From Shinella zoogloeoides (GTDB lineage: Bacteria > Pseudomonadota > Alphaproteobacteria > Rhizobiales > Rhizobiaceae): a stretch of 64,000 bases of DNA. The notes beneath the pieces were generated by a model. It was not told where the DNA came from. It worked only from the letters and a program-made list of their open reading frames with translations, and searched no databases. The translations under genes were made by a program, and so were the position numbers. The stretch is from the NCBI RefSeq assembly GCF_033705735.1, contig NZ_CP131131.1:310001-374000 (forward strand), given 5' to 3'. Shown in pieces: positions 40,014 to 48,287 of the stretch; the stretch's first letter is position 1, and each line of letters begins with the position of its first letter.

Positions 40014-40329
40014 CTCGAATACGTCGCCGACATGGTCGATCAACGTGCGGGGGCGGCATTGCGCCGTGTCCGCACGTCGTTCTGCATCAAGTCGATTTGC
40101 GCCGATCCGATGTGGGTTGCGGGCATGTTGAAACACATCATCTCAATTTACCCTGACGCGATTCCCGGCAGGAAATCCGCGTTGCCGGATTGGGAAACCG
40201 CGATTCAGTGGCAAACCCCGTTTGCAGGAAACGGCGTTTGCGGGCGAGGGGAAGCGCGGTCTGCAAACCTCGTTTGTCACTTGCATCGCCGCCGGCGAGG
40301 CTGGGTCTCCAACACAAGGAGACAAGCAT
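40014..40329 (+). promoter_or_regulatory. Palindrome-rich region upstream of the 40330 gene
   Basis: No ORF of its own. Contains GCAAAC-CCC-GTTTGC (40211-40225), GGAAAC-GGC-GTTTGC (40227-40241) and GCAAAC-CTC-GTTTGT (40263-40277), all of the form GCAAAC-N3-GTTTGC, plus looser copies further left. A related dyad GCAAAACGACGTTTGC lies at 40785-40800, on the other side of the small gene. These look like binding sites of one dimeric regulator. Confidence 0.6.
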
Positions 40330-40671
40330 ATGGCCAGGAAATCGATACGACAGAGGAATGCCGAGCAGCGGGTTCGCCAGCAGAGGGTGAGGGACGATGC
40401 CCGGGAGAACAGGCGGCCGACGCGGGACGATATCGCCCGCACGTTATTGTGGCAGATGATCGTGACGGCGAAACAGAAGAAAAAACGCGACGAGATACTC
40501 GACAGGCTCTGCGACGAGATCGTCGCCGAACTGGTGCTCCAGGGCTTCGATATGTGCGAGAGCGAGGTCGTGTTCGAGGCGCTGGCGGAGAAGTACGAGC
40601 CCGACATAAGGCCCTTCCGTATCAAGCGATATCTGGAGGGGAAGGCTTGTACCCGCGGGGACCAGCAGTGA
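40330..40671 (+). CDS. Small basic hypothetical protein (113 aa)
   Basis: Starts MARKSIRQRNAEQRVRQQRV with AAGGAG 7 bases upstream. The N-terminal 40 residues are Arg-rich and helical; the rest (IARTLLWQMIVTAKQKKKRDE, EIVAELVLQGFDMCESEVVF) is alpha-helical. The charge suggests nucleic-acid binding. The three upstream palindromes make autoregulation likely; this is inference. No known family. Confidence 0.65.
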   Translation: MARKSIRQRNAEQRVRQQRVRDDARENRRPTRDDIARTLLWQMIVTAKQKKKRDEILDRLCDEIVAELVLQGFDMCESEVVFEALAEKYEPDIRPFRIKRYLEGKACTRGDQQ

Positions 40672-41081
40672 TGCGCTGTCTGTCGGTGTCCAGGCCGCCT
40701 TCTAGGCGATTGATCCGGCATGCCCCCCGCATCCTCTCGGCAAACGATGTCGTCTAATATTCTGCGCTCTCTCCCCATTACTTCGCAAAACGACGTTTGC
40801 AAAAGGATGCGGGCGACCCCTTCATAAAAGGGTGAGGGTCATTCAATGATCTCGGAGGAGGAGGTCTCGTTTGCCGAGCCAAATGACTCGTATCATTGTC
40901 TCAGATTATTGGTGACGTTAGGCCTCTCGAAGAGTTGGGAGTTATCGCCAGTTTAGTCGCCAATTGGGAATTTAATATCGCGTAAATGATTGATAATGCA
41001 AACTTATCCATCATTATACATAGACGACAAGCCGTGCGGTTTTATCGAAATCTATAGCATAAACCGCGCACCCATTGTAGG
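40672..41081. other. Intergenic region with a GCAAA(A/C)..GTTTGC dyad
   Basis: 410 bases with no supported gene. Holds the dyad at 40785-40800 and a half-site GTTTGCC near 40870. The right part (40910-41060) is AT-rich and probably contains the promoter of the DUF1403 gene. Confidence 0.5.
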
Positions 41082-42044
41082 ATGGCGGCCATGGATTCGC
41101 CCGTCGCCTCGCCCGTTTCCGCTTCGGCGTTCATTGCCGCCTTGCCCGGCTGGACCCTGCCGCGCGGCCGCGAGCCGGACGATCTTGCCGCCACCTTCGC
41201 CGCCGGCATCGCGTTGAAATCGCTCGACGATCTTGTCCGTTCTACGCCGGTCTGGGCCGGCTGCTGGCGCGCACGCCAGGCCCTCAAATGTGCCGCCGTC
41301 GCGGTTCGGCTGATGGGCCGCAGCGAGGACGAGCCGGCGTTGCGCGACGCCGTTCTGCTGACGGCCGCCGGTGACGATCCCGGACCGGCGGGAAAGGTGT
41401 TTTTGGCAACCAAAAGGCTTTCCACCCGAAAAACCGCCTTTTCCTCGAAAGCGGTGGCTGAGCTTGCCGATCTGTTGGGGCTGGCCTGGGACGATCGACT
41501 GGCGACGGCGGTCGACCACGCCGACGATGCGCTGCAATCCGGCCGCCCGGCGCCGCTTGCCGCGGCGGACCTGGTGAGCGCCATCTATGCTACGCGCCCG
41601 GATGCCGAACCGCTCGCCTGGATGCTGGCCGACATGCTGATCGCCGCGCTGCTGGAATGGGATTTTGCCGTGCCGTTGCTGATGGCCGAACGCTATGGAC
41701 CGGCCTTCAAGACGCTTGGGGGCAGGGGCCGCGTGCGCCCGGGGGAACCGGCCTTCGCCCGCGCCGTCTGCCTCGCCCTCACCGAGGCAACGGGCGCGGC
41801 CCTGCGCACCGCCGGCGAGATTTCCCGGCGCGCCGAGACGCTGCGCGCCGCCGCGCCAAAGGTGCGCACCAAGGGCGCCGGCGCCGTCATCCAAGCGCTT
41901 CTCGATCACGACGCCGTGGCGGCCTCGGCGCCCGGCAGCAATCTCTCGCGCTGGGCGGCGACCCGGCTGTTCGACCGGCTGGAAGGCTTTGGCGCGGTGC
42001 GGGAACTGTCCGGTCGCAGCGCGTTCCGGATTTTTGGGTTGTGA
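41082..42044 (+). CDS. DUF1403 family protein
   Basis: 320 residues. Begins with [29 protein letters not shown], then a helical repeat-like body: [61 protein letters not shown]. This matches DUF1403, a family found mainly on rhizobial plasmids and integrative elements next to an ScpB-like gene. Role unknown. The next start codon is 2 bases past its stop. Confidence 0.82.
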   Translation: MAAMDSPVASPVSASAFIAALPGWTLPRGREPDDLAATFAAGIALKSLDDLVRSTPVWAGCWRARQALKCAAVAVRLMGRSEDEPALRDAVLLTAAGDDPGPAGKVFLATKRLSTRKTAFSSKAVAELADLLGLAWDDRLATAVDHADDALQSGRPAPLAAADLVSAIYATRPDAEPLAWMLADMLIAALLEWDFAVPLLMAERYGPAFKTLGGRGRVRPGEPAFARAVCLALTEATGAALRTAGEISRRAETLRAAAPKVRTKGAGAVIQALLDHDAVAASAPGSNLSRWAATRLFDRLEGFGAVRELSGRSAFRIFGL

Positions 42045-42046
42045 CG

Positions 42047-42745
42047 ATGAGCGAAGCGGACCTAGCCAAACCGTCCCACGGTAAAGGACGAGAGAGGCAA
42101 GCGAAGGCCGGAGATGAATATCTCCTGGATCGGGACCTGGTGGATTTACCGCCGGAGCTGCGCTGGCGGGAATGGATGCTGCGCGTCGAGGCGGTGATCT
42201 TTGCCGCGGCTGAGCCGGTCGGTCGCGAGACACTGGCGCGTGTCGTCGGCAAGGACTGCAGCATCGATCTCCTGATCGACGACCTGCAGGAAGCACTGCG
42301 TGACCGGCCCTATGAGATCGTCTTCGCCGCCGGCGGCTGGCAGCACCGAACGCGTCCGGCTTACGCGTCCGCGATTCGGGCGTCGCAAGCGTCGACGGGG
42401 GGAGGGGCGCTGGCGCTGTCCGACTTCGAGGCGATGGTGCTGGTGGCGATCGCCTATTTCCAGCCGATCACCCGCGGCGACCTGTCGAAAATCTTCGGCA
42501 GGGAGGTCAGCCGCGACACGATCGCCAGCCTACGAGGCGCCAACTTCCTCGCCTCCGGCCCACGCAGTCCGACGCCGGGCGCGCCCTATACCTATGTCAC
42601 GACGAAACACTTCCTCACCGCCTTCGGCATGGAGACGCTGCGCGACCTGCCGGACATCGAAGCGCTGGAGGATGCGGGATTGTTAAGCCGAACGGCAACT
42701 GCCGCAGAAACCGACTTGGCGCCGGCCGGTGACGATGAACCTTAG
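42047..42745 (+). CDS. ScpB-like winged-helix protein
   Basis: 232 residues from the ATG at 42047. An N-terminal charged segment precedes the first winged helix (RVEAVIFAAAEPVGRETLARVVG, LIDDLQEALRDRPYEIVFAAGGWQHRT) and the second (FEAMVLVAIAYFQPITRGDLSKIFGREVSRDTIASLR, TPGAPYTYVTTKHFLTAFGM). This is the ScpB fold that binds SMC-ScpA kleisin. It is an extra, element-borne copy without ScpA next to it, coupled to DUF1403; it may act in element partition or with another SMC-like protein. Confidence 0.85.
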   Translation: MSEADLAKPSHGKGRERQAKAGDEYLLDRDLVDLPPELRWREWMLRVEAVIFAAAEPVGRETLARVVGKDCSIDLLIDDLQEALRDRPYEIVFAAGGWQHRTRPAYASAIRASQASTGGGALALSDFEAMVLVAIAYFQPITRGDLSKIFGREVSRDTIASLRGANFLASGPRSPTPGAPYTYVTTKHFLTAFGMETLRDLPDIEALEDAGLLSRTATAAETDLAPAGDDEP

Positions 42746-43138
42746 CGATAGAGATTGATCGCCGCCCGCCACCGCTGACTATCTTCTGTCGTGCGGCAAG
42801 CACCGAGGCCGGAGAAGGCGAAGGAGGAAAGAGGCAATCGGCACCATGCGCACCCCTTTGGCTGCTTCTGTTGCACGCTCCGACTGCGCAACCATTTCTT
42901 CAAGTCTTCCAGATGAGGCTCCGCCGCTTCGATCTCGAATAGGTCGCGCGGAACTCGATCGCACATGACCCGCGACCATGGTCCTGTTTCCTGAGCATTA
43001 GGAGCCTAAACCGGTTGTGAATTGGGTTACTTGAGTGCCATCATACGTTGACTCGGTGATGCCTCTGATAAACCATAGGAAAATATCAGGGTGGCAAGAA
43101 ACGGCCGCTGACCGGAAGAAAACAAAAAGGAGGGGAGG
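42746..43138. other. Intergenic region; possible reverse small ORF
   Basis: 393 bases between the ScpB-like gene and the ABC-3C operon. A reverse frame (42742-42966, 74 codons, CDRVPRDLFEIEAAEPHLEDL and so on) has some natural composition but overlaps another open frame and lacks a clear ribosome-binding site; it may be a remnant. The composition becomes AT-richer from about 43000. Confidence 0.4.
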
Positions 43139-44356
43139 TTGAGCAGTCGAGATAATCAGTTTAGCGCAGCACCCTCAGCCGCCGGATATCTCTATCAAGC
43201 CCGCTTGGCGCTGTTTTTGTCTATTCCCTACGTAAACAGCGGAGCGGAAGTAGAGGTCTCGGTCGAGCGACTGGATGATGTATCTTTTGAGAAAGAAGGA
43301 ACTCCAATCGAGCTCCTGCAGACGAAACATCACATTGATCGCGTTGCTAGCCTGACAGACGCCAGTCCCGACATTTGGAAAACGCTTCGAGTATGGGCCG
43401 AGGCCGCAGCCGACGATCCTTCGCTACCCTCGAGGGCGAAGCTTATGCTCGTCACGACGGGGGAGGCGCCTGAGGGGTCTGCGGCATCATTGCTACGTCC
43501 GCGGCAGTCATATGGTCCCGGCACGAAACGCAATCCAAAGCTGGCTAAGGAGATTCTGACGACGATTGCGGAAACCTCCGACAATAAATCTCTGAAGTTG
43601 GCATTCTCCGCCTTTCTTGCCCTGTCGGATGCCATGCGTTCGTCGTTGCTGAGTGCAATTGAAGTTGTCGATCGGCAGCCACTCTTGAATGATCTCGGGG
43701 AAGAACTGGAGCATTCGCTGCGTCTTGTCGCTCCAACCGGGAAGGCCGCACTCGCACGCGAAATGCTCGAAGGTTGGTGGTGGCCTCGCATATGCGAGGT
43801 GCTCATGGCGAACCCGCCTGATCCTATTCCCATAAGCGCGCTAGAAGCAAAGCTCGATGATATCAGAGAGCTTCTCAAGCGCGACGCGATCATCGCGGAT
43901 TTTGAGTACGCCGAGCCGAGTGACATCGAAATTGCGGAATACGATGGCTTCCGGTTTGTGAAGCAGCTTCATGTCATCGGGCTTGGTGGAAATCGCCTGC
44001 GCTTCGCAAAACGAGACTATTATCGCGCATTCGTCCAGCGATCGAAGTGGACCCGAGAGCACGTTGTTTTGGACGAAGAGCTAGAGAGGTTTGAACAGCG
44101 GCTCGTGGAAGAGTGGGAGCCTCGTTTCGCTGCAATGTGCGATGCGCATGCTGAGGGCGAGATCGACGACACAAAACTGAAACAGGATGCACAAGAAATT
44201 TACTATTGGGTCGAAACCGAAGCCCGGTTGCCGTTCCGGTCGATCACCGCGAAGTTCTTGAACGTCGGTTCCTACCACATCCTTGCCAATGATCTTCGCG
44301 TTGGGTGGCACAAGGACTTTATGGTTTTGTGCGCCGAGGAAAGCCAAGATGGCTGA
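43139..44356 (+). CDS. ABC-3C system component with Cap4-like nuclease N-terminus
   Basis: 405 residues from the TTG at 43139, the only reasonable start: AAGGAGGGGAGG stands immediately upstream. The N-terminus (AAGYLYQARLALFLSI, VSVERLDDVSFE, ELLQTKHH) matches the dsDNA-endonuclease domain of CD-NTase-associated Cap4-type proteins, with E58-x2-Q61-x-K63 as the candidate active-site strand. The C-terminal half (FVKQLHVIGLGGNRLRFAKRDYYRAFVQRSKW, YYWVETEARLPFR) fits the C-terminal domains of ABC-three-component proteins. First gene of a coupled three-gene operon. Probable effector; DNA is the expected target. Confidence 0.75.
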   Translation: MSSRDNQFSAAPSAAGYLYQARLALFLSIPYVNSGAEVEVSVERLDDVSFEKEGTPIELLQTKHHIDRVASLTDASPDIWKTLRVWAEAAADDPSLPSRAKLMLVTTGEAPEGSAASLLRPRQSYGPGTKRNPKLAKEILTTIAETSDNKSLKLAFSAFLALSDAMRSSLLSAIEVVDRQPLLNDLGEELEHSLRLVAPTGKAALAREMLEGWWWPRICEVLMANPPDPIPISALEAKLDDIRELLKRDAIIADFEYAEPSDIEIAEYDGFRFVKQLHVIGLGGNRLRFAKRDYYRAFVQRSKWTREHVVLDEELERFEQRLVEEWEPRFAAMCDAHAEGEIDDTKLKQDAQEIYYWVETEARLPFRSITAKFLNVGSYHILANDLRVGWHKDFMVLCAEESQDG

Positions 44357-44885
44357 TACCCGACACTTCACCAGGCCTTGGCGAGAGCGACCCTTGGAAG
44401 AGGCTGCTCATTTCAATCCGGCATTTTGTGGCGAGCTGATCGCGCGTACCCTGCATGGCTACAGCAAACTTGGCCCGAACCCATTGCCGTTTGCCCTAAC
44501 TTTTCTTGTGCTTCCGCTTGCTCTGCATCCGGCAACGCGACAAGCTCTCCCACGAAAGGCAAATACAGCCTTTGCGTCGTGGGCCGGCGAAAACGCTGAT
44601 GTTCTTAGTACGGTGCCCGACCGCGTATTGCGTCTGCGGCCTGTCAGCCGGGAAGCGCTGCTTTTTCTCTCGCAGCTTGGCGCGATCAGAGTCGACAAGA
44701 ATGGCGTGAGTATCGGTGATAAGCCCTTGAGCTTAACCGCCAAGCCTTCGGTTAGCACAGATGAAGTCGATGAGATCCGGCGCACTGCCGGTCTGCTCGG
44801 ACGCTGGTTTGCTCATCAATCACAAGCAGACGCTGTGTTGCAGGCCACGGGCGCTGTCCTTCAGACGATGGGAATAAGGGTATGA
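44349..44885 (+). CDS. ABC-3C middle component
   Basis: 178 residues; starts 5 bases before the stop of the previous gene. The sequence NPAFCGELIARTLHGYSKLGPNPLPFALTFLVLPLALHP is typical of the three-component ABC system middle component. The C-terminal part is helical (IRRTAGLLGRWFAHQSQADAVLQATG) with a likely winged-helix role linking nuclease and ATPase. It overlaps the ATPase start by 4 bases. Confidence 0.78.
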   Translation: MADTRHFTRPWRERPLEEAAHFNPAFCGELIARTLHGYSKLGPNPLPFALTFLVLPLALHPATRQALPRKANTAFASWAGENADVLSTVPDRVLRLRPVSREALLFLSQLGAIRVDKNGVSIGDKPLSLTAKPSVSTDEVDEIRRTAGLLGRWFAHQSQADAVLQATGAVLQTMGIRV

Positions 44886-46816
44886 CACTACAGATTCGAG
44901 CCATCGCTATTTATTCGAAAGAAGGTGAGCGCAGGGATGTTCGCTTCAATCTTGGTGCTCTGAACGTCGTTACGGGCGCCTCGAAAACGGGAAAGTCCGC
45001 CTTGCTCGACATCGTGGACTACTGCTGGGGACGGACGGAATGCACTGTTGCTGAAGGGGAGATTCGCCGGGGTGTATCCTGGTTCGCTGTGCTGTTCGAC
45101 AACAGCGGTGAAGGCATTCTTGTTGCGAGGAAAAATCCAGGGCCGGCCGTCAAGACCAGCGACGAAATCTATTTTCAGCGAAACGTTGAAGACTTTCCGG
45201 AACATCCGGACGTCTTTGTGAAGAACTCCACGGCTGATGGGCTGAGGGCTCGATTCTCGGCGATCCTCGGCATCGCAGAAAACTTATATGTACCAGAGCC
45301 AGGAGCAACGCGGCGTCCATTGGAAGCGTCCTCCGGTCAGGCAATCTTCTTCAGTTTCCAAGGCCAGGACGAGATTGCAAACAGACGACTGCTGTTTCAT
45401 CGGCAAGGTGAGGAACGGATCCCGCAAGCGATTAAGGACACACTTCCTTACTTCGTCGGAGCAATGGGTGAGGATCATTACCTCAAACAGAAACGGTACG
45501 AGGATGCGCGTCGCAGACTTCGGACTTTGGAACGCGAGTTCGCCGAGGCAAAAGCGTTGGCTGACGAGGCCTCCGGTACCGCCCGGAGCCTTCTGCAAGA
45601 GGCAAAACGCGTTGGCCTGCTTCCTCTTGATGCAACAGCGGATTCGGTTGACGATGTAAGGAAACTATTGGTTCAGGCTGAGGCCCCACGCACGCTCACT
45701 TACGCTCACAACGACGATCCGGCCGCCGATCTGACTGATCTGGAAGAACGTCGCAGGCGGCTACGAACCGAGCTTCAAGAGATCCGAGACGAAATCAAAG
45801 ACCTCCAGCGCCTGACTCGAGAGGCAACTGATTTTGAGGCCGAAGCGCGTGAACAGCAGGCACGATTGGCATCGATAGGGCTCGTGGATGTCGGCGAGCG
45901 CGGCCACGAGGTTTGCCCGCTCTGTGATAGTCACCTTCCCGTGCCAGTTCCCTCGGTGAATGAAATACGGCGGTCGCTAGCGGGTTTAGATCGGCAGCTA
46001 AGTGCGGTCCGTCGCGATAATCCTCGGTTACAAGGTCAGATCGCCGAGCTTGAGGCAAAGCGAACCACTCTTGAGTCCGATTTGGGTTTGGTTCAACGCG
46101 ATATCACGACCCGTATCGCCGACAACGAGCGTCTGCGTGTTGAGCAGGATCAATTTACAGAGCAGGCGAGGGTTGCTGGACGAATAGGATATTACTTGGA
46201 AAACGCGAAGGCGGTATCCAATGATGATGGCCTGCGGCTTCAGATCGCACGGGTACGGGCTGAAGTCACGGAGTTGGAGCGTGCGCTCGATCAGGAGGCG
46301 ATGGAAGAAAGGCTTACAACTGCACTCAGTCTCGTCGGTCGTGACATCACAGAATATGCGGGACGGCTGCAGCTTGAACACGGCGAAAATAGCTTACGAC
46401 TTGATCGGAAGAATCTGACGGTTGTCGCGGATACGGTTGATGGGCCGTTATCACTGCCGCAGATTGGCAGCGGTGAAAACTGGGTTGGTTATCACGTGGC
46501 TGCGCATCTCGCACTTCACAAGCTCTTCCGCGCTCGCCGCCGGCCGGTGCCAGCATTTTTGATGCTGGATCAACCTTCACAAGCTCATTATCCGCCAGAT
46601 CGAGATGTTGGCGAGATATCAGGAGGTGAGGATGAGGATCAGGCTGCGGTCGCAAGGCTCTATCGTCTCCTCCTTGATTACTGTGTTGGTCAATCCTCAC
46701 AAATGCAGATCATCGTAACTGATCACGTTGACCTGCTCATTGATTGGTTTCGCGATGCCACGGTCGAACGCTGGCGTGATGGAATAAAGCTCGTTCCGAT
46801 CGCTTGGCTTCGGTGA
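44882..46816 (+). CDS. DUF3732 SMC/Rad50-like ATPase of the ABC-3C system
   Basis: 644 residues. Walker A TGASKTGKSALL (K38) at the N-terminus; coiled coil (about 190-470) interrupted by a zinc hook CPLC (C345, C348) as in Rad50; C-terminal LPQIGSGENWVGYHVAAHLAL (degenerate ABC signature) and Walker B PAFLMLDQPSQ. DUF3732 ATPases occur with the two preceding components in predicted bacterial conflict systems, where the ATPase is thought to sense damaged or invading DNA and license the effector. That role is established by comparative genomics, not shown here. Confidence 0.85.
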   Translation: MTLQIRAIAIYSKEGERRDVRFNLGALNVVTGASKTGKSALLDIVDYCWGRTECTVAEGEIRRGVSWFAVLFDNSGEGILVARKNPGPAVKTSDEIYFQRNVEDFPEHPDVFVKNSTADGLRARFSAILGIAENLYVPEPGATRRPLEASSGQAIFFSFQGQDEIANRRLLFHRQGEERIPQAIKDTLPYFVGAMGEDHYLKQKRYEDARRRLRTLEREFAEAKALADEASGTARSLLQEAKRVGLLPLDATADSVDDVRKLLVQAEAPRTLTYAHNDDPAADLTDLEERRRRLRTELQEIRDEIKDLQRLTREATDFEAEAREQQARLASIGLVDVGERGHEVCPLCDSHLPVPVPSVNEIRRSLAGLDRQLSAVRRDNPRLQGQIAELEAKRTTLESDLGLVQRDITTRIADNERLRVEQDQFTEQARVAGRIGYYLENAKAVSNDDGLRLQIARVRAEVTELERALDQEAMEERLTTALSLVGRDITEYAGRLQLEHGENSLRLDRKNLTVVADTVDGPLSLPQIGSGENWVGYHVAAHLALHKLFRARRRPVPAFLMLDQPSQAHYPPDRDVGEISGGEDEDQAAVARLYRLLLDYCVGQSSQMQIIVTDHVDLLIDWFRDATVERWRDGIKLVPIAWLR

Positions 46817-47130
46817 TATTTTGTTCGGTTTCAAACTCGCTCCTACTTCGCGTGGGGAAAGTAGTTTACTTGGAACTCGCGAAATCATTGACAAGCGTCT
46901 TACCGGAGTTCTCATTTCCGGACCGCCTCGATTTCGAAGATCTTCCGATGCCTCCGGACAAGGGCATCATAAAGGTATTCCTGGAGACCAGTCTGGTTGC
47001 GTTAAGGATGATGGGATCGCAACTGGTCTTCGATGTCAGCTAGAGCGGCAGGAATTACTTGGTGTACCAGACGGGGCAAAGCAAGCTATATCAGATCGAT
47101 GCTACGTCGTAGCTCAAGGAAGGACGTTGC
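46817..47130. other. Intergenic region upstream of the AbiC-like gene
   Basis: 314 bases, AT-richer than flanks. Two short frames (46804-47043 and 46821-47204) are open but neither has a ribosome-binding site or a recognisable product. AAGGAAGGA directly precedes the next gene. Confidence 0.45.
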
Positions 47131-48114
47131 ATGCGTATAGTAGCCTGGTTTGCCGGACTCGCCGTGATTGGAGCGGGCGCTGTCTTCTACCGACCCCTTG
47201 GTGATTTTGGAACAGAAACCTGGCTCATCGTAGCGACCATCGCATCGGTCTGGTCGATGGTTCTCTGGAACTCGATTATCGTCGATCGGGCCGTCGCACC
47301 GCGCGGCGGCGATTCAAGGGGCCTGTTTACCGTTCTGCTTTCGGTTGCCTTGGCGTCGATGGGAGCCGTTTTCGTCGTTGCAATCCACGCTGAGGCTGCC
47401 GGGAAAAACTGGGGCACGTTCGGCGATTTTTTTGGCGGGTTGCTCAACCCGGTTCTGACTTTCCTGAGCTTCATGGCGCTGCTGCTCACGATCATCCTCC
47501 AGCAACGCGAGATCCACAGTGCGAAGCAGGACGCGTTAGATCTTCAGAAGCAGAAGCTTGAAGATCGATTGAGCAGCGAGCGGATGCAGTTCGAAAACAC
47601 GTTTTTTCAGATGGTCTCGATTCACAATACGATCGTCAACTCCATCGATGTCGATCGCGGCACCTCGAAAAACCAGTTGAAGGGGAGAGAATGTTTCAAG
47701 TACTTCCGCGACCAAATGAGGACGTTTTACGAGGCCGATCCTAACCTAGACGAGCTTCAGAAATCGCTCAATGCTCACGATCGCCTGTGGCAGTCGTATC
47801 AGAACGACCTGGCGCACTATTACCGATATCTCTACAACATCATCCGATTCATCAACGAAAGTAACGTCAACAAGGCTCGATACATCCGCATCCTGAGGGC
47901 CCAACTTTCCGACTTTGAGCTCCTCGTGCTCTTCTATAATGGCCTCTTTCCGCTTGCTCGAAAATTCAAAGAGTATGTCGAGTTCTTTACGTTGTTCGAC
48001 AACCTTCCGAAGGATTTGCTGTTCGACAGTTCCCACGAAAAATTCTACGAACCCAGCGCTTTCGATGAAAAGGCGCCGAAAAAGCCCCTTTCCTTCACGG
48101 ATGCCGCGACATAG
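47131..48114 (+). CDS. Putative phage abortive-infection protein (AbiC-like, putAbiC)
   Basis: 327 residues. Three N-terminal TM helices (about 4-20, 31-50, 66-88), then GTFGDFFGGLLNPVLTFLSFMALLLTIILQ (a further helix) and the diagnostic soluble part: coiled coil DALDLQKQKLEDRLSSERMQFENTFFQMVSIHNTIV, then HYYRYLYNIIRFINES and RAQLSDFELLVLFYNGL. This is the putAbiC family of membrane proteins linked to phage abortive infection. The ATG follows AAGGAAGG. Its position between two defence operons supports the role; activity is not shown. Confidence 0.8.
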   Translation: MRIVAWFAGLAVIGAGAVFYRPLGDFGTETWLIVATIASVWSMVLWNSIIVDRAVAPRGGDSRGLFTVLLSVALASMGAVFVVAIHAEAAGKNWGTFGDFFGGLLNPVLTFLSFMALLLTIILQQREIHSAKQDALDLQKQKLEDRLSSERMQFENTFFQMVSIHNTIVNSIDVDRGTSKNQLKGRECFKYFRDQMRTFYEADPNLDELQKSLNAHDRLWQSYQNDLAHYYRYLYNIIRFINESNVNKARYIRILRAQLSDFELLVLFYNGLFPLARKFKEYVEFFTLFDNLPKDLLFDSSHEKFYEPSAFDEKAPKKPLSFTDAAT

Positions 48115-48287
48115 CACTCCTGTTGTCAAATCTGCTCGACGTACCGTGACTGGCGCCTTCCTTAGCTGCGCCCACTGTTCCGCCTGCGAGCCGTCGTCAA
48201 CTAGTTTGAGAACCTCTCTTACGATTGGGCAGCGAATCATAAACTTTAATGAAATAAGACGATGTAATAGCGCGGGGAGGTTAGGCA

